This document shows, piece by piece, positions 17,480 through 25,840 of a stretch of DNA of 64,000 bases (the first letter of the stretch is position 1; each line of letters opens with the position of its first letter). Source of the stretch: Sphingomonas sp. PP-CC-1A-547. Its GTDB lineage: Bacteria > Pseudomonadota > Alphaproteobacteria > Sphingomonadales > Sphingomonadaceae. The position numbers and the translations under genes were made by a program. Where the stretch lies: assembly GCF_003610375.1 (NCBI RefSeq), contig NZ_RAPZ01000015.1, positions 62,001-126,000 on the forward strand, written 5' to 3'. The notes below the pieces were generated by a model, which had not been told where the DNA came from, did no database searches, and was given only the letters and a program-made list of their open reading frames with translations.

Positions 17480-18796
17480 TCACGCTGCCTGGCTTGCCGT
17501 TACGCCTTGGGCTAGTGCCGCCGCGCAGAGCCGATCGAATACGTCAGTCAGCACAATCCGCTGCGATCCTCCCTTGGGTGCGAGGGTGTCAATGTGATAA
17601 CCGGTACTCTGATGAATCGCATTTTCGATTGAAACCATCACGAACTCATCTTTCATGTTGCCCTCGATACCATCAATGCTGACTTGCTCTAGCCCCTCAG
17701 GTTTCCCAAAATAAGCGACTTGGCAGAACAGGGTCTCATCACGCTCTTCGATCGAAAACAGCGGCTGGCCTCCCACCCGCACCTTGTTCAAAACCGGCAA
17801 CGCCGCTCGTGCGGCTGCAGTGTTGGGAAACTCCAGCAAGAAGTCGCGCGACATACGTGGGCGAATCGTTGCGCCGATCAGGCCAACCTTCGCAAAGAAG
17901 CCATTAAAATCCGCAATACGATACTGGTAGTGATCGCGTTCGTTAGGCACTTGACTGAGCCCTGTACTTATGAACACGTGGGCGTCTTTCAGCGCCATTA
18001 ATTCCGAGATTAAACCGTCATAGACCTCATAGATGAATAACAGTGGATCAGCATCAGTTTCCGCTGCCTTACTATACCACGCCGGGTTGGCCTTGTCGCC
18101 GCCATAGACAGCGCTATCATATGTATGATGGTGCTGGATGTGCGCGCCAGCATTGAGAAATAATGAAGCAAACCCGGGCTTGTGTTTCTGCCACAGCGCG
18201 ACAAAAAGATCAGCTAGAAGACGGTCGAGGAAGGCCGCCTTGGCCCATTTATATTTCAGTGCCATCGGTAGAATTTTGAAATAGCCAGCGATCGAGCGGC
18301 TCGACAGATAAGGCAGCGCCAGCGGTAGAATCTGCTTGGCAAACTCTAAGATCGAGGGGTTCACGGACGCATTGTCGTTGACCATCTTGCCGAGCAGCTC
18401 AAACAACTTCTTCGCTCGCGGCTCTGCTACGATCTTTGTATGAGTCCAAGGATCTGGCAGAAAGAAGGCCGGACGTTCGCACCGGTTGGACGCATTCATC
18501 GGCGAGATCGCGCCGACTGAAACGCCGCGCGTTTCCAGATAGTCCCAAATCTGCGGCTGATCCTTGTACGCAATATCGCCAAGCCGAAATAGCTGATGCT
18601 CGGCATAGGTCTTGCCGGTGTAGATCGTGGGCCACTGGATCCAAGGCTCCAGCTCGGGGTAAACCTCACCTGCATCCGTCTCGACAAGATCACGTGCCGC
18701 GAGCAGCTTGGTAAATGTCGGCAGCTTTCCTTGGGCGATATAAGACTTTATATAATGGAAGTTTAGCTCGTTTAGCTCAACTGACATCACTCGCAT
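17480..18796 (-). CDS. Alkaline-phosphatase-superfamily (phosphodiesterase-like) protein, function unknown
   Basis: A 438-residue protein without a signal peptide. The N-terminus VELNELNFHYIKSYIAQGKLP and the later PWIQWPTIYTGK, then WDYLETRGVSVGAISPMN, follow the order of type I phosphodiesterase/nucleotide pyrophosphatase-like proteins. The Thr or Ser of WPTIYTG is in the nucleophile position, and a His-rich stretch (AGAHIQHHHTYDS) is at about residues 225-237. The usual first-metal Asp is not evident, the start reading ELNELN. ATG at 18796 has a strong AGGAG eight bases upstream. It lies first in the run of transferase genes after the nucleotide-sugar genes. A phosphate-substituent or lipid-carrier role can be guessed; no activity is assigned. 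Confidence 0.55.
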   Translation of the reverse strand: MRVMSVELNELNFHYIKSYIAQGKLPTFTKLLAARDLVETDAGEVYPELEPWIQWPTIYTGKTYAEHQLFRLGDIAYKDQPQIWDYLETRGVSVGAISPMNASNRCERPAFFLPDPWTHTKIVAEPRAKKLFELLGKMVNDNASVNPSILEFAKQILPLALPYLSSRSIAGYFKILPMALKYKWAKAAFLDRLLADLFVALWQKHKPGFASLFLNAGAHIQHHHTYDSAVYGGDKANPAWYSKAAETDADPLLFIYEVYDGLISELMALKDAHVFISTGLSQVPNERDHYQYRIADFNGFFAKVGLIGATIRPRMSRDFLLEFPNTAAARAALPVLNKVRVGGQPLFSIEERDETLFCQVAYFGKPEGLEQVSIDGIEGNMKDEFVMVSIENAIHQSTGYHIDTLAPKGGSQRIVLTDVFDRLCAAALAQGVTASQAA

Positions 18797-18820
18797 TATA
18801 TAAACTCCTTTAATCCGCAA

Positions 18821-19320
18821 AAAGGCAGATCGATCAGATGCACATTTTCACCGACAGGAAAGCAATCGCTACGCCGCTCTATGGCAACGCAAACTATCTC
18901 GATTTCGATACCTTAAATCCTACCTTTTCGCAAGTGCAGCGTCAATTGAACTAAGCATCCTGCGCATCATGAAACCATTGGATGAGCCAACCACACCGAT
19001 GGATGGGAATCTCGCCATTGCGTGGTCCGATATCCAAAAATTCAATGACGGCGGGGCGGGGCGGGGCGGGGCAGGGGCAGGGGGCTGAAAACCATACACA
19101 TCTCGGTTGTCTGTCGGCGGCTGGCGCGCGTAGCTTGACGAAGATAGCTGCAATTACCCACCGAATCTCTATGTCAGTTGGATTCGAAATCGCTTCCGGG
19201 ATTATGGTAGTCATATATCAGTTCAGGCCATCAATCACTTTATCTCCCAGGAAGGCGAGTGAGCTGAATATGATCCGGTAATGTTTAAAACACTGCTCGG
19301 CGCTTCTAGGCTTTGACCTA
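18821..19320. other. 500-bp gene-free gap between fcl and the AlkP-like gene
   Basis: No gene or remnant was recognised. The stretch is mixed in composition, with a G-run array at 19051-19086. A promoter for the downstream minus-strand genes would be expected in it but none could be assigned with confidence. Confidence 0.5.
19051..19086 (+). repeat. GGGGC tandem array with G-quadruplex potential
   Basis: Four tandem GGGGC units are followed by AGGGGC and AGGGGG within 36 bases. At least six runs of four or more G lie on the plus strand, so the minus-strand transcript of the EPS operon would carry the C-rich version. The array meets the usual pattern for intramolecular G-quadruplex formation in DNA and lies in the gap between fcl and the AlkP-like gene. 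Confidence 0.75.
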
Positions 19321-20295
19321 TCAGTCGATGGAGATGGTTTTCCCATGATTATCCATAAACCATGAATAAGCGCTGCGTATACCCTGTTCCAGTCTTACTC
19401 GTGGTTTCCAACCCAAGGCATTAAGTCTGCTTGAGTCCATGAGCTTGCGCATAGCCCCATCAGGCTTGCTTGCGTCAAAGACGATATTACCTTTAAAGCC
19501 GGTTACTTCAGACACTAAGCTTGCCAGTTCGCGAATTGTCACGTCTTCACCGTAGCCGACGTTGATATGGCTGAGCATCGGCTGAGTGTTGGCTTGATAA
19601 TGATCAACCGGCAGGTTCAGAATGAACAACGAGGCATCTGCCATGTCGTCGACATGCAAGAACTCACGACGCGGCGCGCCCGAGCCCCAGATTGACACTT
19701 GGTCCAGCCCATCACGCGCGGCTTCATGAAAACGCCGGATCAGAGCTGGCATAACATGCGAATTTTCGGGATGAAAGTTATCCCCGGGACCATAAAGGTT
19801 GGTTGGCATCACGCTGCGATAGTCGGTACCATATTGCCGGTTGTAGCTTTCGCACAATTTGATTCCGGCGATCTTGGCTACAGCATAGGGCTCGTTGGTC
19901 GGCTCGAGAACTCCTGTGAGCAACGCATCTTCTCGAATCGGTTGTTCGACGGCGCGCGGGTAGATGCAGGAGGAGCCGAGAAATAGCAGGCGCTGAACCC
20001 CAGCCGCATAGGCCTGGTGAACGACATTGGCCTCGATCATGAGGTTCTCGTAGATGAAGTCGGCCGGGTAGGTGTTGTTGGCATGGATGCCACCAACCTT
20101 AGCGGCCGCAAGCACCACCCCATCGAGCTTCTCACTCGCGAAGAAGGCGCGCACTGCTGCTTGGTCGGTCAGATCGAGCTCGGCATGGGTGCGAGTGATG
20201 ACCTCGGCGCCGCCCTCGCGCAATTTGCGCGAGATCGCTCCACCTACCATGCCGCGATGGCCGGCCACATAGATGCGCATCGGATGCTTCTTCAT
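19321..20295 (-). CDS. fcl: GDP-L-fucose synthase
   Basis: A 324-residue short-chain dehydrogenase/reductase that epimerises and reduces GDP-4-keto-6-deoxy-mannose to GDP-L-fucose using NADPH. The Rossmann motif [10 protein letters not shown] lies near residues 11-20. The catalytic triad is visible as Ser in GSSCIYP and Tyr137 and Lys141 in PYAVAKIAG; Cys110 and the conserved [13 protein letters not shown] also fit. ATG at 20295 overlaps the gmd stop by one base (TGATG), so the two are cotranslated. It completes the GDP-fucose pathway with gmd. Confidence 0.95.
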   Translation of the reverse strand: MKKHPMRIYVAGHRGMVGGAISRKLREGGAEVITRTHAELDLTDQAAVRAFFASEKLDGVVLAAAKVGGIHANNTYPADFIYENLMIEANVVHQAYAAGVQRLLFLGSSCIYPRAVEQPIREDALLTGVLEPTNEPYAVAKIAGIKLCESYNRQYGTDYRSVMPTNLYGPGDNFHPENSHVMPALIRRFHEAARDGLDQVSIWGSGAPRREFLHVDDMADASLFILNLPVDHYQANTQPMLSHINVGYGEDVTIRELASLVSEVTGFKGNIVFDASKPDGAMRKLMDSSRLNALGWKPRVRLEQGIRSAYSWFMDNHGKTISID

Positions 20296-21419
20296 CAGCC
20301 TTCGACCGAGAACGGAAGGTCGTATCCATGTGCCTTGAGCAAGGCGTGACGCTTGGCGGTGTGAAGGTCTGCTGCGACCATTTCCTCGCACATCTCCTGC
20401 ACGCTGATCTCAGGCACCCAACCGAGCCTGTCCTTCGCCTTGGTCGGATCGCCGAGCAGCGTTTCCACTTCGGCGGGGCGGAAATAGCGAGGATCAATGC
20501 GAACGAGAATGTCGCCAGCTTTGACCGACGGGGCATCATCACCCTCGACCTTGTCGACGATGCCGACCTCGTCGACGCCTTCGCCCTTGAACCGCAGCGT
20601 AATGCCGAGGTGGGCTGCCGACCAAGTGATGAATTTGCGTACCGAATATTGCACACCGGTGGCGATGACAAAGTCTTCTGCCTGCTCCTGCTGCAGCATC
20701 ATCCACTGCATGCGGACATAGTCCTTGGCGTGGCCCCAGTCGCGCAAAGAGTCGATATTGCCCATGAACAGGCCCGTCTCCAGGCCCTGCGCGATATTCG
20801 CGAGGCCGCGGGTGATCTTGCGGGTAACGAAGGTTTCGCCCCGACGCGGACTCTCGTGGTTGAACAGCACGCCGTTACAGGCATACATACCATAGGCCTC
20901 GCGGTAGTTGACCGTAATCCAGTACGCATAGAGCTTGGCGACCGCGTAGGGCGATCGCGGATAGAACGGCGTCGTTTCCTTCTGCGGGGTCTCCTGCACG
21001 AGGCCATAGAGTTCAGAGGTCGATGCCTGATAGAAGCGCGTCTTCTTCTCGAACCCGAGGAAGCGGATCGCCTCGAGCAGGCGCAGCGTACCTATGCCAT
21101 CGACGTCAGCGGTATATTCGGGCGCCTCGAAGCTGACCGCGACATGGCTCTGGGCGCCGAGGTTGTACACCTCGTCGGGCTTCACTTCGCTCAGGATGCG
21201 CGTGAGGTTGGAAGTATCCGAGAGATCGCCGTAATGCAGCTTCAGGTTAGGCTGCTGCGAATGCGGATCTTGGTATATGTGATCGATGCGCTGCGTGTTG
21301 AACAGCGAAGCGCGACGTTTGATGCCGTGAACCTCGTAGCCTTTTTCGAGTAAGAACTCGGCTAAATACGATCCGTCTTGGCCTGTGACGCCGGTTACAA
21401 GGGCTACTTTTTTACTCAT
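20295..21419 (-). CDS. gmd: GDP-mannose 4,6-dehydratase
   Basis: A 374-residue SDR enzyme, full length for the family, that makes GDP-4-keto-6-deoxy-D-mannose, the precursor of GDP-L-fucose. NADP-binding [19 protein letters not shown] is at about 10-28. The catalytic Tyr158 and Lys162 are in SPYAVAK, with STSELYG before them and the conserved [12 protein letters not shown] after. A clear AAGGGA ribosome-binding site precedes ATG at 21419. It is followed directly by fcl with a one-base overlap. The mannose-activating enzymes (ManA/ManB/ManC) are not in the window. Confidence 0.96.
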   Translation of the reverse strand: MSKKVALVTGVTGQDGSYLAEFLLEKGYEVHGIKRRASLFNTQRIDHIYQDPHSQQPNLKLHYGDLSDTSNLTRILSEVKPDEVYNLGAQSHVAVSFEAPEYTADVDGIGTLRLLEAIRFLGFEKKTRFYQASTSELYGLVQETPQKETTPFYPRSPYAVAKLYAYWITVNYREAYGMYACNGVLFNHESPRRGETFVTRKITRGLANIAQGLETGLFMGNIDSLRDWGHAKDYVRMQWMMLQQEQAEDFVIATGVQYSVRKFITWSAAHLGITLRFKGEGVDEVGIVDKVEGDDAPSVKAGDILVRIDPRYFRPAEVETLLGDPTKAKDRLGWVPEISVQEMCEEMVAADLHTAKRHALLKAHGYDLPFSVEG

Positions 21420-21458
21420 TGTTATTTCCCTTGTTATGATTTTGCGTCGACTGAATGT

Positions 21459-22625
21459 TCAATCTGACCCAAACAGGTCGCGCGTGAAAACCTTATATTT
21501 TACGTTGTCGAGTGCGTCTGCCATGCGATTTGAAATTATAATGTCGCAGCTTTGTTTGAAGGCCTCGAGATCTCGAACAACGCTTGAGCCAAAAAATTGA
21601 TCGCCTTCCATCGTGGGCTCGTAAATCACGACCTCAATACCTTTTGCCTTGATCCGTTTCATGATGCCTTGAATCGAGGATGCGCGGAAATTGTCGGAGC
21701 CTGCCTTCATCACCAAGCGAAAAACGCCTACTTTGCTAGGCTTCCGCGCAATTATCTGATCGGCTAAGAAGTCCTTGCGGGTGCGATTTGCGTCGACAAT
21801 GGCGCGAATTAAATTTTGCGGCACCTCGGAATAGTTCGCCAGCAGCTGTTTCGTATCCTTGGGCAGGCAATAGCCGCCATAGCCGAAGCTGGGATTGTTG
21901 TAATGCCTGCCAATACGCGGATCGAGCCCTATCCCGTCAATGATCTGGCGCGTGTCCATGCCGCCGGCGATTGCATAGCTGTCGAGTTCATTGAAGAAAG
22001 CGACGCGCATCGCGAGATAGGTATTAGCGAACAGCTTGATCGCCTCGGCTTCATTGGCATCGGTAAAGAGGATTTCGACATCCTTTTTCTCCGCACCATT
22101 CAGGAGCAGGTCGGCGAAAATTTGTGCCCGCTCAGAGCGCTCGCCGACGACAATCCGTGATGGGTGCAGATTATCGTAAAGGGCCTTACCCTCGCGCAGG
22201 AACTCGGGACTAAAGATGACTTGGTCAGTCCCAAAACGTGCTCGGATATCGTTCACGAAACCGACTGGGATGGTCGATTTTACCACGATCGTGGCTTGGG
22301 GATTCGCTGCAATCGTCGTCTGGATCACCGCTTCCACCGACGACGTGTCGAACTTGTTGGTCTCCGCGTCGTAATTCGTCGGCGTGGCGACGATCACGTA
22401 ATCAGCCCCGGCAAGTGCCCGCCGCGCATCTAGCGTTGCAGTGAGGTTCAGCGTTCTTGTGGCGAGAAAATCCTCCAATTCTGCGTCAACGATCGGCGAC
22501 TTACGCGCGTTGAGCATCTCGATGCGCGCAGATGCAATGTCGACGGCAATTACTTCATTGTGTTGCGCGAGGAGAACGGCGTTGGAAAGACCAACATAAC
22601 CAAGACCAAAGACTGCGATCTTCAT
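21459..22625 (-). CDS. ugd: UDP-glucose 6-dehydrogenase
   Basis: A 388-residue enzyme that oxidises UDP-glucose twice with NAD to UDP-glucuronate. The NAD-binding start [36 protein letters not shown] and the catalytic Cys253 in [11 protein letters not shown] are all present, and the protein ends RDLFGSD. From memory it matches the enterobacterial Ugd end to end, including length and C-terminus, rather than the longer alphaproteobacterial form, which fits transfer with an EPS locus. It is the first gene of the EPS run, implying an acidic sugar in the polymer. Confidence 0.95.
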   Translation of the reverse strand: MKIAVFGLGYVGLSNAVLLAQHNEVIAVDIASARIEMLNARKSPIVDAELEDFLATRTLNLTATLDARRALAGADYVIVATPTNYDAETNKFDTSSVEAVIQTTIAANPQATIVVKSTIPVGFVNDIRARFGTDQVIFSPEFLREGKALYDNLHPSRIVVGERSERAQIFADLLLNGAEKKDVEILFTDANEAEAIKLFANTYLAMRVAFFNELDSYAIAGGMDTRQIIDGIGLDPRIGRHYNNPSFGYGGYCLPKDTKQLLANYSEVPQNLIRAIVDANRTRKDFLADQIIARKPSKVGVFRLVMKAGSDNFRASSIQGIMKRIKAKGIEVVIYEPTMEGDQFFGSSVVRDLEAFKQSCDIIISNRMADALDNVKYKVFTRDLFGSD

Positions 22626-23066
22626 AGCGATCTAATCCATTCTTGATCATGGCCAAAATTCGGGAACGCGTCTTGTGGTATCCCCGAGGCTTCGTTTATT
22701 CTCATCGTGTGGCCCCCGCCGCGTGGTAGCGTTGTCATCTCCATTACGATGAGGCACGTCAACGCGTTTATGCTGCATCTGCACAATGAAGCGTACGTTC
22801 ATTCTTTCCAAGCGTTGAAAAACGGCAGGCCTTGGAGGATTGGCATGTCACCCTCAAGCGGTGATAGCTTTATACGATAATGTTCTTGATCACCTGTAGA
22901 ACGCGGGTAAGTCCCCGCTCGCCACTGCATCGGTAACCATCCGGCCTGGGCCGCGGACGGCGGCTGACAGGTAGTGAACCAGCGTGCCGGCGGCCCTTCC
23001 TAAACTGGATCAGTGAGTGGCTGACGACTAACTGTAAGCTGTTATGAGCCTCAATCGGTTCAACTC
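22626..23066. other. Gene-free stretch upstream of ugd
   Basis: About 440 bases without a supported gene on either strand. The part next to ugd must carry its promoter, but no confident -35/-10 pair was picked. The right end runs into the M13 metallopeptidase remnant with only about six extra in-frame codons. Confidence 0.5.
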
Positions 23067-23354
23067 GTGGATCTTGGCGGTATCGAGACGGCGTATTCTG
23101 CCGATCAAAAGTTTCAGGCGGTGCACGGCAAGGCACCGGTGATAGGCGGGCTGAGCGGCGGTCAGCGGTTCTTCCTTGCCTATGCGCAGGCGTGGTAGGC
23201 GAAGTTGCGCGATAGGCCGGCCGGCGCGCGCCTGCTTACCAATCCCCACTCGCTGCATTTCCACCGGGGCAACGGGATCGTCCGGAACGTCGACGCCTGG
23301 TACGCGGCGTTCGGCATGAAGTCCGGCGATGCGATGCATCATGCCCCCGCTTAG
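23067..23354 (+). pseudogene. C-terminal remnant of an M13 (neprilysin-like) metallopeptidase
   Basis: Plus-strand translation gives VDLGGIETAYSADQKFQAV, then GGQRFFLAYAQAW, an in-frame TAG at about 23193, then AKLRDRPAGARLLTNPHSLHF and GNGIVRNVDAWYAAFG, ending at a TAG. This is the C-terminal part of M13 peptidases (DLGG...AY, QRFFL..AQ.W, NG.VRN...WY.AF). The catalytic HExxH region is absent and the internal stop confirms decay. It is orphaned DNA between the EPS locus and the tRNA fragment. Confidence 0.82.
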
Positions 23355-23523
23355 CGGCTTCATATCTGATGAAACTGAAGGTCGTGCGGCAACCCTGCGC
23401 GCACTTTCCTGCTTAGCGATCAACTCAGCCGGCACAGCATTGTTACCGATTCGCGCGAACGATGCGACCTACGTTCGCCAGGGTCGCTGATATTGATCGG
23501 TGGACAGCAAATGGACAGCACGG

Positions 23524-23551
23524 ACTTGACATGTTTTACATATGTTCGCGC
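23524..23551 (+). promoter_or_regulatory. Possible promoter upstream of the tRNA-Val fragment
   Basis: TTGACA is followed 17 bases later by CGCTAT, which resembles strong alphaproteobacterial promoters, including those of tRNA genes. Nothing complete follows it: only the truncated tRNA at 23601. The spacer contains the small palindrome ACATATGT. Consensus match alone supports it. Confidence 0.35.
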
Positions 23552-23600
23552 TATGTCCCTCCACTAAAAGGTCGTTCAAGGAGGGGGAGGCGTGGCGATC

Positions 23601-23650
23601 CCTCGTTTACACCGAGAATGTCGGCGGTTCGAGCCCGTCATCGTCCACCA
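23601..23650 (+). tRNA. Partial tRNA-Val(TAC), 3' half only; candidate attachment-site scar
   Basis: The 50 bases begin with the anticodon stem-loop CCTCG-TTTACAC-CGAGA (anticodon TAC), continue through the variable loop and a T arm with GGTTCGAGCC, and end in the acceptor strand with CCA. The upstream sequence has neither a D arm nor an acceptor 5' strand able to pair with ATCGTCC, so it is not a working tRNA. One base of the anticodon stem appears mispaired, consistent with loss of selection. Integrases that use tRNA 3' ends leave exactly such a copy on the far side of the inserted element. Its orientation puts the intact gene to the left, outside this window. Confidence 0.75.
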
Positions 23651-23654
23651 CCTT

Positions 23655-24242
23655 CTATAGCTCGCGGACTAGTCGCACCGCGACTGCGATCCAGGCGGGG
23701 TCGGCGATGGTCAGCGACTGGGTGCCGGTGTCCGGCGGGAGGACGGTAACGCCGCCGTCGCATCCGGTGAGCCGGCCGAACGCGAACCTTCCTGCCGGTT
23801 GCGGGACGAGGACGTCGCGGTTTAGGGCGGTTGCGAAATCTTCGGGTTTCAACATCGACGTCCAGATCACGTCGCCCGCGCGGTAATCGCCGGTGCCGTT
23901 CGCGACTGTGATGGCGATCTGGCCTGGCACGACCTGAGGCGGTGGTGCGGTCGTGGTTCGGCGGGGGGCGTGGGCTCCGCCGCTATCGAGTATTGCTGCG
24001 ACTGGCAGGTCCTTGCGCTCCGGTAATGTCACGAGATCACTTGCCTCTACGCCGAGTGCGGCGGCGATTCGGTTGAGCCAGCCGATCGAGACGGTGCGCG
24101 TGCCGGTCTCCAGCCGCCCGATCGTTTGTGCCGTGGTCGGCGGATCGCAACGCCTGGCGACATCCTCCAGCGTCAGTCCCTTGGCACGCCGGACTTCGCG
24201 AATGGCAGTGATCATTGCAATGCGATCATCGAACAGCTCCAA
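23655..24242 (-). CDS. XRE-family transcriptional regulator
   Basis: A 195-residue protein with an N-terminal helix-turn-helix at about residues 10-70 (AIREVRRAKGLTLEDVARRC, TAQTIGRLETGTRTVS, LNRIAAALGVEASDLV). The C-terminal half is Pro/Thr-linked and resembles a beta-rich S24/LexA-like or small-molecule sensing region (VPGQIAITVANGTGDYRAGD), without a clear Ser-Lys catalytic pair. It is divergent from the DUF6456 gene, 39 bases away, so it may control that gene. Its stop lies four bases from the tRNA fragment, placing it at the first position outside the putative island. Confidence 0.8.
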   Translation of the reverse strand: MELFDDRIAMITAIREVRRAKGLTLEDVARRCDPPTTAQTIGRLETGTRTVSIGWLNRIAAALGVEASDLVTLPERKDLPVAAILDSGGAHAPRRTTTAPPPQVVPGQIAITVANGTGDYRAGDVIWTSMLKPEDFATALNRDVLVPQPAGRFAFGRLTGCDGGVTVLPPDTGTQSLTIADPAWIAVAVRLVREL

Positions 24243-24281
24243 ACCAGATGGGTTAATTCTCTGTCCTACAACGGTGGAGCT

Positions 24282-24779
24282 ATGGCAACCGCCAAGCGCA
24301 ACGGGAGATGGCGGATGCGCGAACTGGTAGAGCGGACGGTCGATTCGGACGGTGTTCCACAGCCGGCCGGCGCGCGTCGCGGTCGCACGGTCACCGTGAA
24401 CCTCGCGGAGTCGCCGCTCGGCTGGTTGCGGTCGCGCGCGTTGATCGACGTGACGCAGTTCGAGGCGGGGGAGCGGCTGCGCGCGGATTACGAACGCGCG
24501 TCGATCGCGCCGAGCGTGACGATGCGCTGGGTCGAGCGGGTCGATGGCGGCGGTGGTGACGGGCTCGATCCGACGTCAGCGCAGATCGCGGCGAAGCGTC
24601 GGTTCGACGCGGCACTGGCGGCGGCGGGGCCCGGGCTGGCGGATATCCTGTGGCGTGTCGTCTGTGCAGGGGAGGGACTGCCCGTGGCGGAGAAGGCGTT
24701 GCAATGGCCGGCGCGGGCAGGGCGGCTGGTGCTGACGCTCGCGCTCGATCGCCTGACCGCGCATTACGGGATCGGCTAG
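24282..24779 (+). CDS. DUF6456-like protein of unknown function
   Basis: 165 residues. The sequence has ESPLGWLRSRALIDVTQFEAGERLRADYERASIAP, then AAKRRFDAALAAAGPGLADILWRVVC and GLPVAEKALQWPARAGRLVLTLALDRL, the core of a domain common in Sphingomonadales and other alphaproteobacteria. The late part has a helix-turn-helix flavour (AEKALQWPARAGRLVL), so DNA binding is possible. ATG at 24282 follows GTGGAG. It is divergent from an XRE regulator and 30 bases before dapF. No function is established. Confidence 0.75.
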   Translation: MATAKRNGRWRMRELVERTVDSDGVPQPAGARRGRTVTVNLAESPLGWLRSRALIDVTQFEAGERLRADYERASIAPSVTMRWVERVDGGGGDGLDPTSAQIAAKRRFDAALAAAGPGLADILWRVVCAGEGLPVAEKALQWPARAGRLVLTLALDRLTAHYGIG

Positions 24780-24809
24780 GCGCTCGCATTGGCGCGCTCG
24801 CGTGACTAG

Positions 24810-25757
24810 ATGGCGGGCATGCGCTTCGATCTCATAAAATGCCACGGTTCGGGTAACGACTTTCCGCTGATCGATGCACGCGCGTCGGCGCTTGGCGATG
24901 CGGCTTGGGCAGCCGTCGCGCGGGCGCTGGCGGATCGCGATGGACCTGTGGGTGGCGACGGACTCCTGCTGCTGACGACCGGCGACGCGACCCACGCGTT
25001 CGGGATGCGGATGTTCAATTCGGACGGCAGCGAGTCTGAGACGTGCCTGAACGGCCTGCGTTGCGTCGCGCGCGCCGGGTTCGCGGCTACGGGCTCCGAA
25101 TCCGCGTCCGCGCTGCTGAAGACGAGCGACGCGGCCGTCGAGCGCGATGCCGATATTGCCGAGGGCGTCTTCACCATTCGCGAGATCGCGGGCCCTGCGT
25201 CTCTGGATGCCGCGGCGTGGCCGATCCATGTCGGGACCGATCGCATCGTCGATGCGCCGATCGCGCGCTTGCCGACGGACCGCGCCTTCACGGCGGTGGC
25301 GATGCCCAACCCCCATCTCGTGACGTTCGTGGATGCCGTCGACGAAGCCGAACTCGTCCGCGTTGGCGAGGCGTGCGAGGCGGCACCTGACTGGCTGCCG
25401 AATCGCGCGAACGTCAGTTTCGTAGAGGTGCGTGGCCATGACCTGTTCGTGCGGACGTTCGAGCGCGGCGTCGGGCTGACCGACAGCTGCGGCAGTGCGA
25501 TGGCGGCGTCGACCTATGCCGCCTGTCTGACCGGGCGGATCGCGTACGACACGCAGACCACCGTCTTCAACAAGGGCGGTCTGGTCCGTGCCGAGGCGAG
25601 CGAGGCGGCGATGGTGACGCTGTCGGGCAATGCGACGTTCGAGTGGACGGGCACGGTCGAGGTCGATCTCGACACGGCGACCGCAAGCGAGCTGGCCGTC
25701 ACGCGGCGGCATGACGACGAGATCGCGGCCTGGGCGGGGCTTCTCGCGGCGATCTGA
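24810..25757 (+). CDS. dapF: Diaminopimelate epimerase family protein
   Basis: A 315-residue DapF-fold enzyme, expected to interconvert LL- and meso-diaminopimelate for lysine and peptidoglycan. Both catalytic cysteines can be placed: one in FNSDGSESETCLNGLRCVAR (about residue 77) and one in ERGVGLTDSCGSAMAAS (about 229). Relative to classic DapF the first motif has CLNG instead of CGNG and the second reads DSCGS rather than ACGTG, so it is a divergent branch. The opening KCHGSGNDFPLIDAR is typical. A related isomerase function cannot be excluded. Confidence 0.82.
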   Translation: MAGMRFDLIKCHGSGNDFPLIDARASALGDAAWAAVARALADRDGPVGGDGLLLLTTGDATHAFGMRMFNSDGSESETCLNGLRCVARAGFAATGSESASALLKTSDAAVERDADIAEGVFTIREIAGPASLDAAAWPIHVGTDRIVDAPIARLPTDRAFTAVAMPNPHLVTFVDAVDEAELVRVGEACEAAPDWLPNRANVSFVEVRGHDLFVRTFERGVGLTDSCGSAMAASTYAACLTGRIAYDTQTTVFNKGGLVRAEASEAAMVTLSGNATFEWTGTVEVDLDTATASELAVTRRHDDEIAAWAGLLAAI

Positions 25758-25840
25758 ACGCCGGCTGCGTCCTTATCCCGGCGGGCGCGTATCTCCCCGC
25801 AGTGGCGCCGCACACCGGCTCCGCACGCAGGAGAGAAGCC

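Noticed and set aside
19321..20391. Longer fcl start at 20391
   Set aside because: The extra 32 residues lie within the gmd coding sequence; ATG at 20295 overlaps the gmd stop and fits the family N-terminus.
23028..23435. Minus-strand frame of 135 codons near the tRNA fragment
   Set aside because: The opposite strand here carries the recognisable M13 peptidase tail, so the minus frame is a shadow.
23601..23650. A functional tRNA-Val gene
   Set aside because: There is no 5' acceptor strand or D arm upstream, and the anticodon stem has a mismatch.
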